Position numbers and translations under genes: made by a program. From VRUE01 sp035698885 (lineage in GTDB: Bacteria > Actinomycetota > Thermoleophilia > Solirubrobacterales > 70-9), in NCBI GenBank assembly GCA_035698885.1, contig DASSBJ010000150.1:1-10847 (forward strand): a stretch of 10,847 bases of DNA. Direction: 5' to 3'. Positions 1 through 7,207 of this stretch are shown piece after piece. Under the pieces are notes generated by a model that was not told where the DNA came from, made no database searches, and saw only the letters and a list, made by a program, of their open reading frames with translations. Positions within the stretch are counted from its first letter, which is position 1. Every line of letters begins with the position of its first letter.

Positions 1-88
1 AGTAGACGGCGACGAGGACCCCCACCGTCACCAGCAGGCGGACGACGCCGGCGCCCAGGTTCCCCAGGAAGTTGCGCAGGATTTCCAC
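1..88 (-). CDS. Small membrane protein, N-terminal fragment (runs off left edge)
   Basis: Reading leftward from a GTG at 88 gives 29 codons with no stop before the window edge. The peptide starts VEILRNFLGNLGAG and continues into a hydrophobic run (VVRLLVTVGVLVAVY), which looks like an amphipathic N-terminus followed by one membrane helix. A TAGGGT box (98-103, minus strand) lies 9 nt before the GTG, and GAGG is almost adjacent to it, so neither start signal is ideally spaced. The gene is divergent from the PafBC regulator, and a 17-bp dyad lies between the two. I do not recognise a family. Small single-helix proteins of this kind are common in actinobacteria and usually unannotated. Confidence 0.5.
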   Translation of the reverse strand, partial: MEILRNFLGNLGAGVVRLLVTVGVLVAVY

Positions 89-102
89 GCCTCGCGCACC
101 CT

Positions 103-119
103 ATCCCGCCCGGCGGGAT
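103..119. promoter_or_regulatory. 17-bp perfect dyad between divergent genes (candidate operator)
   Basis: ATCCCGCC at 103-110 and GGCGGGAT at 112-119 are exact reverse complements separated by one base. The dyad touches the putative -10 box of the leftward gene (98-103). It lies just upstream of the expected -35 position of the rightward regulator gene, whose -10 box is TATCCT at 142-147. That placement suits a regulator acting on both divergent promoters. No consensus for a known regulator was recognised. Confidence 0.35.
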
Positions 120-141
120 GTGCGCTCAGGCGGTCGCGGAC

Positions 142-147
142 TATCCT
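142..147 (+). promoter_or_regulatory. -10 box for a leaderless pafBC transcript
   Basis: TATCCT fits the actinobacterial TANNNT -10 consensus and ends 7 nt before the GTG at 155, so the transcript would begin at or next to the start codon. The only purine-rich stretch, GGAG at 150-153, is 1 nt from the GTG and too close to act as a Shine-Dalgarno. No convincing -35 hexamer is visible. Confidence 0.45.
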
Positions 148-154
148 GCGGAGC

Positions 155-2215
155 GTGGCGAAGGACACCGAGAAGCTGATCCGCCAGCTCTCGTTGATCT
201 CGTTCCTGATGGCTCAGGGGAGGCCGGTTTCGGCCCTCGAGATCAAGCGCGAGGTGGAGGGCTACAGCGACATGAACGACGACGCGTTCGCGCGCCGCTT
301 CTACGCGGATCGCGCCGAGCTCGAGAGCCTCGGCATCCAGCTCGGCGTCGAGAAGCCGGGCGAGGGCTTCTTCGAGGCCGAGCTCTACTCGCTGCCGCCC
401 GAGAACTTCTACCTCGACGCGATCAAGTTCTCCGACGACGAGCTGGCGGCTCTGAGCACGGCGCTGATGCTGCTCACCGACGGCGGCTTCGCCTACGCCG
501 AGCCGCTGCGCCTGGCGCTGCAGCAGGTCGCCTGGGGCCACCCGAACCCGCTCAGCGAAGGCGAGCGCGCTCCGGTCGAGATGGCGATGACGGCCTCCGC
601 CGGCGGCCGCGAGCTCTCGCAGCGGCTGTCGAAGATCGAGACCGCGATCTCACGCCGCAAGACGATCGAGTTCACCTACTACACGATGGAACGGGGCGAG
701 GAAGAGAAGCGCAAGGTCGACCCCTACCACCTGGTCTTCCGCGGCGGCCAGTTCTACTTGATCGGCTTCGCCCACGAGCGCGACGCGGTCCGCGTCTTCC
801 GTCTCTCGCGGATCCAGGGCAAGGTCGGCTACGCCTCCAAGGCCGAGCACGACTTCTCGCCGCCGGAGGACTTCGACCGCCGCGACTACGGCAGTCGCGC
901 CGACTGGCAGCTCGGTGAGATCCGCGGCCGCGCGAAGATCTTCGTCCGCGACCGGATCGCCTGGCTGATCGAGCGCGACTTCGGCGAATACGGCGAGCTG
1001 CGGCCGGCCCGCAAGGCCGACGAGGCCCCCGGCAAGGGCTCGATTTTCGAGACCGACTACGCGTCGCCGCGCGAGCTGATCGCCTGGGTGCTGCGCTGGC
1101 GCCAGAACGCCGAGGTGCTGGAGCCCGACGAGCTGCGCGCCGAGGCGCGCGAGCGGCTCGACCTCCTGCACGACCGCCACCGTGGCGAGTTCGACGTCGC
1201 GGAGGTCGTCGACCGGCCGCTGCGCGAGGCGCCGTCGCGCTCGCGCGGCAACGGCCGCGGCGAGGCGGCGATCCGGCCCGAGCGCTTCGCCCGCCTCGTC
1301 ACCCTCGCCGGCCTGCTGATCGACTCGGCGAAGCGCGGCGAGCGGCTGCGCGTCTCCGAGCTGCGCGAGCGGCTCGAACTGAGCGGCGAGGAACTGCAGG
1401 AGGACATCGACCTGCTCAACGTCGTCAACTTCGGCGGCGGCACCTACGTCCTCTACGCGGAAGTGCTGGGCGACGAGATCGAGGTCGACACGCAACCCTA
1501 CGGCGACAACTTCGCCCGCCCGGCGCGGCTGCTGCCGCTGGAGGCGAAGGCGCTGGTCGCGGCGATCGACCTGTTCGGCGACCGGCTGCCGCAGGGCGGC
1601 CTGCAGAGCGCTCGCGAGAAGATCGTCAAGGCGCTCGGCCACGACCCCTCCGAGGAGGGGCTCGAGATCGCCTCCGGCAGCGGCGGCGACGCCGAGGTGG
1701 CGCGGCTGGTCAACGACGCGATCGGCTCCCGCCGGGTGCTGGAGATCCAGTACTACAAGGAGAACGAGGATCAGTTCACCAAGCGCCGGGTCGAGCCCTA
1801 CCGGCTGGAGAACGGGCGCGAGGGCTGGTACGTCGAGTGCTACGACCTGACCAAGGAGGGCATCCGCCACTTCAAGCTCGACCGGGTCAAAGAGGCGCAG
1901 GCGAGCGAGCAGACCTACGAGCCGCGCCAGGAGGTCGAAGAGCTGGCCGGGGTTGAGGGGTGGATGACCGACGGCGAGGTGCCGACGGCCCAGGTCGCCC
2001 GCGTCTGGGTCTCACCTGAGCGCGCCCGCTGGCTGCGCGAGGAGCGCACCGTGGTCGAGGAGCTGGCCGACGGGGCCGTCGTCGTCGAGCTGCCCTACGC
2101 GGGCGCCTCCTGGCTGGTGCGCGAGATCCTGCGCGGCGCCGGAGACCTCGTCGTGCTCGAACCGGACGAGGCCCGCGAGGCGATCGCCGCCGAGGTCGCG
2201 GCCAGCGCTGCCTGA
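155..2215 (+). CDS. pafBC: Fused PafB-PafC type WYL-domain transcriptional regulator
   Basis: The 686-residue protein carries two copies of the HTH-WYL-WCX architecture in one chain. The first half has a winged HTH (about 5-65), a WYL domain (about 168-228, with FYL at 200-202 in GGQFYLIGFA) and a WCX extension (about 255-345). A charged linker (about 350-373) leads to a second HTH-like region (about 374-435), a second WYL domain (about 522-582, WYV at 558-560) and a second WCX (about 612-686). In mycobacteria PafB and PafC are separate proteins, form a heterodimer and activate the LexA/RecA-independent DNA-damage response. Natural fusions are known in other actinobacteria. The WYL domains are thought to sense a damage-linked ligand, possibly single-stranded DNA. 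The GTG at 155 is chosen because the family N-terminus starts here and a TATCCT box precedes it. A metallo-hydrolase gene follows after 31 bp. The assignment as a fusion is firm; the regulon here is inferred from the family. Confidence 0.88.
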   Translation: MAKDTEKLIRQLSLISFLMAQGRPVSALEIKREVEGYSDMNDDAFARRFYADRAELESLGIQLGVEKPGEGFFEAELYSLPPENFYLDAIKFSDDELAALSTALMLLTDGGFAYAEPLRLALQQVAWGHPNPLSEGERAPVEMAMTASAGGRELSQRLSKIETAISRRKTIEFTYYTMERGEEEKRKVDPYHLVFRGGQFYLIGFAHERDAVRVFRLSRIQGKVGYASKAEHDFSPPEDFDRRDYGSRADWQLGEIRGRAKIFVRDRIAWLIERDFGEYGELRPARKADEAPGKGSIFETDYASPRELIAWVLRWRQNAEVLEPDELRAEARERLDLLHDRHRGEFDVAEVVDRPLREAPSRSRGNGRGEAAIRPERFARLVTLAGLLIDSAKRGERLRVSELRERLELSGEELQEDIDLLNVVNFGGGTYVLYAEVLGDEIEVDTQPYGDNFARPARLLPLEAKALVAAIDLFGDRLPQGGLQSAREKIVKALGHDPSEEGLEIASGSGGDAEVARLVNDAIGSRRVLEIQYYKENEDQFTKRRVEPYRLENGREGWYVECYDLTKEGIRHFKLDRVKEAQASEQTYEPRQEVEELAGVEGWMTDGEVPTAQVARVWVSPERARWLREERTVVEELADGAVVVELPYAGASWLVREILRGAGDLVVLEPDEAREAIAAEVAASAA

Positions 2216-2233
2216 GGCCGCGCCCGGGCACCC

Positions 2234-2237
2234 GGAG
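2234..2237 (+). promoter_or_regulatory. Shine-Dalgarno deciding a TTG start
   Basis: GGAG lies 9 nt before the TTG at 2247. No ATG or GTG occurs in frame between the pafBC stop and this TTG, and the family's conserved APNPGPMTL motif begins at codon 3. The TTG is therefore the likely start. Confidence 0.55.
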
Positions 2238-2246
2238 ATAGGGCGG

Positions 2247-2933
2247 TTGACGGCCCCCAACCCGGGGCCGATGACGCTGGCCGGGACCAACACCTACCTG
2301 TACGGGTCGGATCCGTGCACGGTGATCGACCCGGGGCCGGACGACGCCGGCCACCTCGATGCGGTGCGCGCCGCCGCCGAGGAGCGCGGCGGGATCGGCC
2401 TCGTCCTGCTCACCCACAGCCACGGCGACCATGCGGACGGGGCGCAGCGGCTGGGCGCCGAGCCGGTGCTGCCCGGCGACGGCGAGCAGCACGGCGGCCT
2501 GCGGGCGCTGGCGACGCCCGGGCACGCCGCCGACCACGTCTGCTTCATGACCGGCGACGGCGTCTGCTTCAGCGGCGACCTGGTGCTCGGCGAGGGCTCG
2601 ACCTTCGTCCCTCCCGACGGCGGCTCGCTCGCCGCCTATATGGACTCGCTGCGCCTGCTCGGAGCCGAGCCGATCGAGCTGATCTGCCCCGGCCACGGCC
2701 CCTGGGTGACCGACCCGGGGGCAAAGCTCGCCGAGTACGTCGAGCACCGAGAGATGCGCGAGCGCCGCCTGCTCGCCGCGCTCGAGCGCGGCGAGCGCTC
2801 GAAGCGGGCGCTGCTCGCCGACGCCTGGTCCGACGTCCCCGAGCAGCTGCGCCCCGCCGCCGCCCTGGTCATGGACGCCCACCTGCAGAAGCTCGAGGCC
2901 GAGGGGCGCCTCCCGACCGACCTGACCGATTGA
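2247..2933 (+). CDS. LACTB2-like metallo-beta-lactamase-fold hydrolase
   Basis: The 228-residue protein opens with the conserved APNPGPMTL-GTNTYL block of LACTB2-like MBL proteins. The zinc motif is THSHGDHADG (H57, H59, D61, H62), with further ligands H93 in PGHAADH, D111 in FSGDLV and H150 in CPGHGP. Residues about 167-220 form the helical C-terminal winged-helix domain of this subfamily. Relatives include human LACTB2, a single-strand-specific endoribonuclease, and many bacterial hydrolases of unknown substrate. All metal ligands are present, so the enzyme should be active. The segment between H62 and H93 is only about 30 residues, shorter than I would expect. It starts at TTG behind GGAG, 31 bp after pafBC, and is probably cotranscribed with it. 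The substrate is unknown; RNA is one possibility. Confidence 0.85.
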   Translation: MTAPNPGPMTLAGTNTYLYGSDPCTVIDPGPDDAGHLDAVRAAAEERGGIGLVLLTHSHGDHADGAQRLGAEPVLPGDGEQHGGLRALATPGHAADHVCFMTGDGVCFSGDLVLGEGSTFVPPDGGSLAAYMDSLRLLGAEPIELICPGHGPWVTDPGAKLAEYVEHREMRERRLLAALERGERSKRALLADAWSDVPEQLRPAAALVMDAHLQKLEAEGRLPTDLTD

Positions 2934-2935
2934 GG

Positions 2936-2982
2936 TTCCGGTGCGACTTTCGTACCTGTGGAGTACGAAAGTCGCACCGGAA
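2936..2982. repeat. Perfect 20-bp inverted repeat with 7-nt loop
   Basis: Arm 2936-2955 (TTCCGGTGCG then ACTTTCGTAC) is the exact reverse complement of arm 2963-2982. The loop is CTGTGGA (2956-2962). It begins 2 bp after the hydrolase stop, so it may terminate that transcript, but neither strand has a T-tract after it. At about 50% GC it is much less GC-rich than its surroundings. A 20-bp perfect stem is longer than most bacterial terminators, and a dispersed palindromic repeat is a real alternative. It should fold strongly from either strand. Confidence 0.8.
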
Positions 2983-2987
2983 GCGAA

Positions 2988-3005
2988 ACTGGCCAGCTGG
3001 CCAGT
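2988..3005. promoter_or_regulatory. Perfect 18-bp palindrome in the acylase promoter (candidate operator)
   Basis: ACTGGCCAG followed directly by CTGGCCAGT is identical on both strands. Its last base is the first base of the TAAGGT -10 box (3005-3010) of the acylase gene, so the palindrome fills the spacer between -10 and the expected -35. That is a typical place for a dimeric repressor to bind. No regulator gene that obviously matches it is in the window. Confidence 0.5.
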
Positions 3006-3010
3006 AAGGT
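3005..3010 (+). promoter_or_regulatory. -10 box and overlapping AAGG of the acylase gene
   Basis: TAAGGT fits TANNNT and ends 6 nt before the ATG at 3017, as expected for a leaderless transcript. The same bases contain AAGG (3006-3009), which is 7 nt from that ATG and could act as a weak Shine-Dalgarno if transcription began further upstream. Both readings favour the ATG at 3017 over the in-frame GTG at 3011. Confidence 0.4.
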
Positions 3011-3016
3011 GTGGGC

Positions 3017-5392
3017 ATGGATCGCGGGCGGGCGGCACGGGTCGGGATCGCGGCGGGCGCCGCGGGCGCCGGGCTGGCCGCTGCCGGGACTGCCGCGCTG
3101 TGGCACTGGCTGGCGCGGCGGCCGCTTCCCAAGCAGAAGGGGACGATCGAGCTCGACGGGCTGGAGGGGACCGTGCGGGTGCGGCGCGACCGCTGGGGCG
3201 TGCCGCACATCGAGGCCGCCTCCGCCGCCGACCTCTGGTTCGCCGAGGGCTTCTGCCACGGGCAGGACCGGCTCTGGCAGATGGACTTCTACCGCCGCGT
3301 GCTCTCCGGCCGGGTCTCCGAGTTCGCTGGCGAGGAGGGTCTGCCGGTCGACCGGCTGATGCGGACGCTGGGCATGCGGCGGGTCGCCGAGCGCGAGGCG
3401 CTCGCCCTCGACACGGAGCTGCGCGCCCTGCTCGAGCGCTTCTGCGCCGGCGTCAACGCCGCCGCGCGCAGCGCCAAGGCGCCGCCGTTCGAGATGCGCC
3501 TGCTGCGGCTCGAGTTCGAGCCCTGGCGCCCGGCCGACATCCTCGGCCTCGGCAAGCTGCTCGCCTTCGGCCTCTCGACCAACTGGGAGAAGGAGCTGCT
3601 GCGCGCCGACATGACGCGTGAGCTCGGCCCCGAGCTGGCGGCCCGGCTCGATCCCGGCTACCCGGCGGACAACCCGATCGTCACGCAGGAACCGTGGTCG
3701 GGCGACGGGCTCGGCCTGGCCGAGCAGATCGACGCCGTGCGCCGCTCGATCGGCCTCGCAGCCGAGGCCAGCGGCTCCAACAACTGGGCGGTCGCCGGCG
3801 GGCTCAGCGCTACCGGTGCGCCGCTGATCGCCGGCGACCCGCACCTGCCGCCGAGCATGCCGGGCATTTGGTACCAGGTCGGCCTGAAGCTCGGCGACCG
3901 CTTCGTCCGCGGCGCCTCGCTGCCGGGCATGCCGGGCGTCTACATGGGCCAGAACAACGACGTCTGCTGGACCTTCACCAACGTGATGGCCGACGTCCAG
4001 GACCTCTTCGTCGAGCGGGTCGACGGCGACCGCTACCTGTTCGAGGACGAGTGGCGGCCGCTGGAGATCGTGCGCGAGGAGATCGCGGTCAAGGGACGCG
4101 CCACGCCGGAGGCGCTCGACGTCCGCATCACCCACCACGGGCCGCTGGTCAACGCGGCGCTCGGCGCCGACGACGCCGAGCCGCTCGCCCTGCGCTGGAT
4201 CACGCTCGACAACCCGACCGCCTTCAAGGGGATGTTCGACCTGCACGGCATCCGCTCCGGCCCCGACCTGGTTGCGGCGCTCGAGGGCCACACCTCGCCC
4301 GCCTCCAACCTGATCTGGGCCGACCGCCACGGCTCGATCGGCTACAAGCTGATCGGCCGCCTGCCGCTGCGCCGCGGCGGCTGTCCCGACCTGCCGAAGC
4401 CGGGCTGGGACGGCGCCTATGAGTGGGACGGCGAGGTGCCCTACGACGACCTGCCGGAGGTCGTCGACCCGGAGAGCGGCTTCCTCGTCACCGCCAACAA
4501 CCGGATCGTCGGCGACCAGTACCCGCACCACATAACCAGCGACTGGCTCGACGGCTTCCGCGCACGGCGGATCGAGCAGCTGCTGCGGGCGAGCGAGGAG
4601 CACGACGTCGAGGGCTTCGAGGCGATGCAGTCCGACAACCTCTCGATCCCCGGGCTCGAGGCGGCGCGCCGGCTGGGCCGGCTGACGCCCACCGGGCAGC
4701 GCGAGCTGAGCGCGCTCGAGCGGCTGCGCAGCTGGGACGGACGGCTCGACCCGGACACGATCGCCGGCACGATCTACCAGGCATTCCTGCTGCGCCTCGG
4801 ACGCGAGGTCGCCCGCGCGGCGATCGGCGACCGCGACCTCTGCGAGCGCTGGCTAGACCGCGCCGACAACGGCTTCACGCCGCACGTCACCTCACCCTGG
4901 CGCTGGCACGCCCGCCTGATGGAGCTCTGGGAGGAGGCCGACGAGGAGCTGATCGGCCGCCCCTGGGACGAGCTCGTGCTCGAGGCGCTGGCGGGGGCGC
5001 TCGACGACCTCACGGACCGCTTCGGGCCCGATCCCGAGGCTTGGCGCTGGGGGCGCGTCCACGAGATGGAGTTCCCGCACCCGCTGGGCGAGGCCAACCC
5101 GCTGCTGCGCAGGCTGCTCAACCGCAGCCTGCGGGCGGGCGGCGCGCAGGAGACCGTCAGCCAGATCGCCTACGACCCCAACAACCCCTACAAGGCGGTC
5201 TGGGCGCCGAGCTGGCGCATGGTCGGCGACCCGACCGCGCCCGAGCGCTCGCGCTGGCAGATGTTCACCGGCCAGTCGGGCCACCCCGCCAGCCCCCACT
5301 ACGACGACCTGCAGGAGGACTGGCTGCACGGCCGCACCCAGCCGATGGCCGGCGAGGGGCCATGGCGCGAGCTGGATCTCGTGCCCGCCTGA
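3017..5392 (+). CDS. Penicillin acylase family (Ntn-hydrolase, S45) protein, membrane-anchored or exported
   Basis: The 791-residue protein has the size of an uncleaved penicillin-acylase precursor. Residues about 9-31 form one hydrophobic segment (signal peptide or anchor). The alpha-subunit block VRRDRWGVPHIEA and GFCHGQDRLWQMDFYRR follow. The autoprocessing site is ASGSNNWAV: cleavage before S254 would free the catalytic N-terminal serine of the beta chain. Further family motifs are THHGPLV near 374 and TANNR near 492, which probably supplies the oxyanion asparagine. These enzymes hydrolyse amide bonds outside the cytoplasmic membrane. Members act on penicillin, cyclic lipopeptides (aculeacin) or N-acyl homoserine lactones. 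Substrate cannot be told from sequence alone. Start ATG 3017 is preferred to GTG 3011, which adds two residues. The promoter contains an 18-bp palindrome, so regulated expression is likely. Confidence 0.9.
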   Translation: MDRGRAARVGIAAGAAGAGLAAAGTAALWHWLARRPLPKQKGTIELDGLEGTVRVRRDRWGVPHIEAASAADLWFAEGFCHGQDRLWQMDFYRRVLSGRVSEFAGEEGLPVDRLMRTLGMRRVAEREALALDTELRALLERFCAGVNAAARSAKAPPFEMRLLRLEFEPWRPADILGLGKLLAFGLSTNWEKELLRADMTRELGPELAARLDPGYPADNPIVTQEPWSGDGLGLAEQIDAVRRSIGLAAEASGSNNWAVAGGLSATGAPLIAGDPHLPPSMPGIWYQVGLKLGDRFVRGASLPGMPGVYMGQNNDVCWTFTNVMADVQDLFVERVDGDRYLFEDEWRPLEIVREEIAVKGRATPEALDVRITHHGPLVNAALGADDAEPLALRWITLDNPTAFKGMFDLHGIRSGPDLVAALEGHTSPASNLIWADRHGSIGYKLIGRLPLRRGGCPDLPKPGWDGAYEWDGEVPYDDLPEVVDPESGFLVTANNRIVGDQYPHHITSDWLDGFRARRIEQLLRASEEHDVEGFEAMQSDNLSIPGLEAARRLGRLTPTGQRELSALERLRSWDGRLDPDTIAGTIYQAFLLRLGREVARAAIGDRDLCERWLDRADNGFTPHVTSPWRWHARLMELWEEADEELIGRPWDELVLEALAGALDDLTDRFGPDPEAWRWGRVHEMEFPHPLGEANPLLRRLLNRSLRAGGAQETVSQIAYDPNNPYKAVWAPSWRMVGDPTAPERSRWQMFTGQSGHPASPHYDDLQEDWLHGRTQPMAGEGPWRELDLVPA

Positions 5393-5410
5393 GCGTCATC
5401 TTGCGAGCTC

Positions 5411-5433
5411 GCCCGCAGCGGGCCGAAACGTTT
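5411..5433. promoter_or_regulatory. Two small dyads in the gap before the DUF1906 gene
   Basis: GCCCGC (5411-5416) and GCGGGC (5418-5423) form a 6-bp inverted repeat around one base. It is followed by the palindrome AAACGTTT (5426-5433). They occupy most of the 67-bp gap between the acylase stop and the next start. They could be a weak terminator and an operator; no clear -10 box is seen. Confidence 0.25.
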
Positions 5434-5459
5434 GCGGGATGGAATGGTTGAGGGGAGAG

Positions 5460-7175
5460 ATGCGGCGCGCGCTCCTGGTCATGCTCGCGCTGGCCGCCGT
5501 GCTTCCCGCCGGCGCCGGCGCCAAGACGATCGATTTCCGCGGTGAGACGGTCACCGCCCCCGACGGCTGGCCGGTCGTCCGGCTGGCCGAGCGCCCGCAT
5601 GCCTGTGTGAGGCTGGACCGCAGGGCGGTCTACCTGGGGACGCCGGGACCGAGCCAGCGCTGTCCGGCTAGCGCGATCGGGCGGCGGCGGGCGATCGTCG
5701 TCGACCCCGGGGCTGAGGCTCGCGCCGCCCGGGCGCGCGCGCGGGCGAGCCGGGTGCGGCCGGCCCGGATTTCCGCCGGCGACTACACCGGGCTCGGCTT
5801 CGACGCCTGCACCGCGCCCTCGCGCCGCTCGATGTCGGCCTGGTCCTCCTCGCCCTACCGGGCGATCGGCGTCTACATCGGCGGCCTCAACCGCGGCTGC
5901 TCGCAGCCCAACCTGACCGCGAGCTGGGTGGGCGAACAGACGGCCGCCGGCTGGCACCTGATCCCGACCTACGTCGGGCTTCAGGCGCCGACCTCGAGCT
6001 GCAGCTCCTGCGCCAAGCTGAGCGCCGGCTCGGCCACGCTGCAGGGTGGCCAGGCGGCGACCGACGCGGTCAACGACGCCCGCCTCGTGGGCATCGGCGA
6101 AGGCAGCCCGATCTACTTCGACATGGAGAGCTACACGCGGACCGCCAGCGCCAGCAGCGCGACGCTCGCCTTCCTCGGCGCCTGGACGACCCGCCTGCAC
6201 GCGCTGGGCTACGAATCGGGCGTCTACAGCAGCAGCGCCTCGGGCATCGCCGACCTGGTGGGCCGCCTCGGCGGTCTCTACCAGCTGCCCGACCACCTCT
6301 GGATGGCCAACTGGAACGGCCGCCGCAGCGCCGACGACCCCTACGTGCCGGCGAGCGCCTGGAACGACCACCAGCGCATCCACCAGTACCGCGGCGGCCA
6401 TGACGAGAGCTACGGCGGGGTGACGATCAACATCGACAACAACTACGTCGAAGGAGCCACGGCGGGCTCGGGTTCCTCAAGCGACGATCCACGCGGCAGC
6501 GTCGACTCGGTCAGCGCGCCGGCGCCCGGCCAGGTAGCCATCTCCGGCTGGGCCTTCGACCCGAACGCGCCGCACAAGCAGGTCTCGATCCGCGCCTACG
6601 TCGGCGGCAAGGCGGGCGAAGGCGAAGCGACCCGCTTCGAACTCGGTCCGATCGCCTCGCAGGAACGCAGCGACCTGGCGGCGACCTACCCGCGGGCGGG
6701 CGCCGGGCACGGCTTCGAAGCCAGCTTCCCGATCGTCGGCAGCGGCCGCCAGCGGGTCTGTGTCTACGCGCTCGACATCGGCGCGGGCTCCGACAAGCTG
6801 CTCGGCTGCCGCGAGGTCGGCGTGCCGGTGCCGATCTCGCTGCTGCGGGCGAAGGGTGGCGGCAACGCGGTGCGGCTCCGCCTGCGCTGCGAGTGGCCGG
6901 TCGGAACCGAGTGCCCTGGCCAGATCGTCCTCCGCGCCCGGCTGCCGAAACGGGTGGTCATTCGCCGGCGGGGTAGGCGCCGCGTGACCACGCGGATCGT
7001 CCGCCGGGCGATCGCGCGGCGCGGCTTCCACCTCACCGGTGGCCAGGCCCACACCTTCCGCGTCGGCCTCGGCCGCGCCGGGCACCGCCTCGCCAGGGCG
7101 AGCGATCGGCCTGTCGCGCAGCTGCTGGTCGCGATCCCCGGCGGCAGGGTCGGGCGCAAGCTCAGCTTGCGGTAG
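5460..7175 (+). CDS. Secreted modular protein with DUF1906 (GH25-like) domain
   Basis: From the ATG at 5460 (571 residues) the N-terminus MRRALLVMLALAAVLPAGAGA is a textbook signal peptide. An in-frame ATG at 5439 adds seven residues but has no Shine-Dalgarno. AGGGG at 5451-5455 precedes 5460 at a short spacing. The mature protein has an N-terminal module (about 23-85) with a CVRLD...YLGTPGPSQRCP pattern, then a DUF1906/Rv2525c-like domain (about 111-331) opening with YTGLGFDAC. That domain carries YFDMESY (D221, E223, acidic pair at the GH25-like active site), GVYSS, WMANWNG and INIDNNYV. A beta-sandwich module (about 346-457, GWAFDP) and a basic C-terminal module (about 460-571) follow. Rv2525c-type proteins act at the cell envelope, with hydrolase activity suspected rather than proven. 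A cell-wall-active role here is inference. Confidence 0.85.
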   Translation: MRRALLVMLALAAVLPAGAGAKTIDFRGETVTAPDGWPVVRLAERPHACVRLDRRAVYLGTPGPSQRCPASAIGRRRAIVVDPGAEARAARARARASRVRPARISAGDYTGLGFDACTAPSRRSMSAWSSSPYRAIGVYIGGLNRGCSQPNLTASWVGEQTAAGWHLIPTYVGLQAPTSSCSSCAKLSAGSATLQGGQAATDAVNDARLVGIGEGSPIYFDMESYTRTASASSATLAFLGAWTTRLHALGYESGVYSSSASGIADLVGRLGGLYQLPDHLWMANWNGRRSADDPYVPASAWNDHQRIHQYRGGHDESYGGVTINIDNNYVEGATAGSGSSSDDPRGSVDSVSAPAPGQVAISGWAFDPNAPHKQVSIRAYVGGKAGEGEATRFELGPIASQERSDLAATYPRAGAGHGFEASFPIVGSGRQRVCVYALDIGAGSDKLLGCREVGVPVPISLLRAKGGGNAVRLRLRCEWPVGTECPGQIVLRARLPKRVVIRRRGRRRVTTRIVRRAIARRGFHLTGGQAHTFRVGLGRAGHRLARASDRPVAQLLVAIPGGRVGRKLSLR

Positions 7176-7204
7176 CCGGACGCCGCCGCGAGCTTTCCGG
7201 CGGC
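7155..7204. terminator. Bidirectional terminator region between convergent genes
   Basis: Two inverted repeats lie here. CGCAAGCT (7155-7162) and AGCTTGCG (7164-7171) form an 8-bp dyad around one base at the very end of the DUF1906 gene. GCCGCCG (7182-7188) and CGGCGGC (7198-7204) form a 7-bp stem with a 9-nt loop, CGAGCTTTC. The second lies between the stop codons of two convergent genes (TAG at 7173-7175 and the minus-strand stop at 7208-7210), so it could terminate both. There is no T-tract. Confidence 0.45.
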
Positions 7205-7207
7205 CGG

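Noticed and set aside
1887..4603. Long minus-strand open frames (383 and 655 codons) opposite the hydrolase and acylase genes
   Set aside because: They are antisense shadows of high-GC genes, with repetitive Arg/Ala/Gly/Pro composition and no family motifs. The plus-strand frames carry clear catalytic motifs.
5265..6401. Minus-strand frame of 378 codons opposite the acylase end and DUF1906 gene
   Set aside because: Low-complexity composition, no start signal, and it overlaps two well-supported genes.
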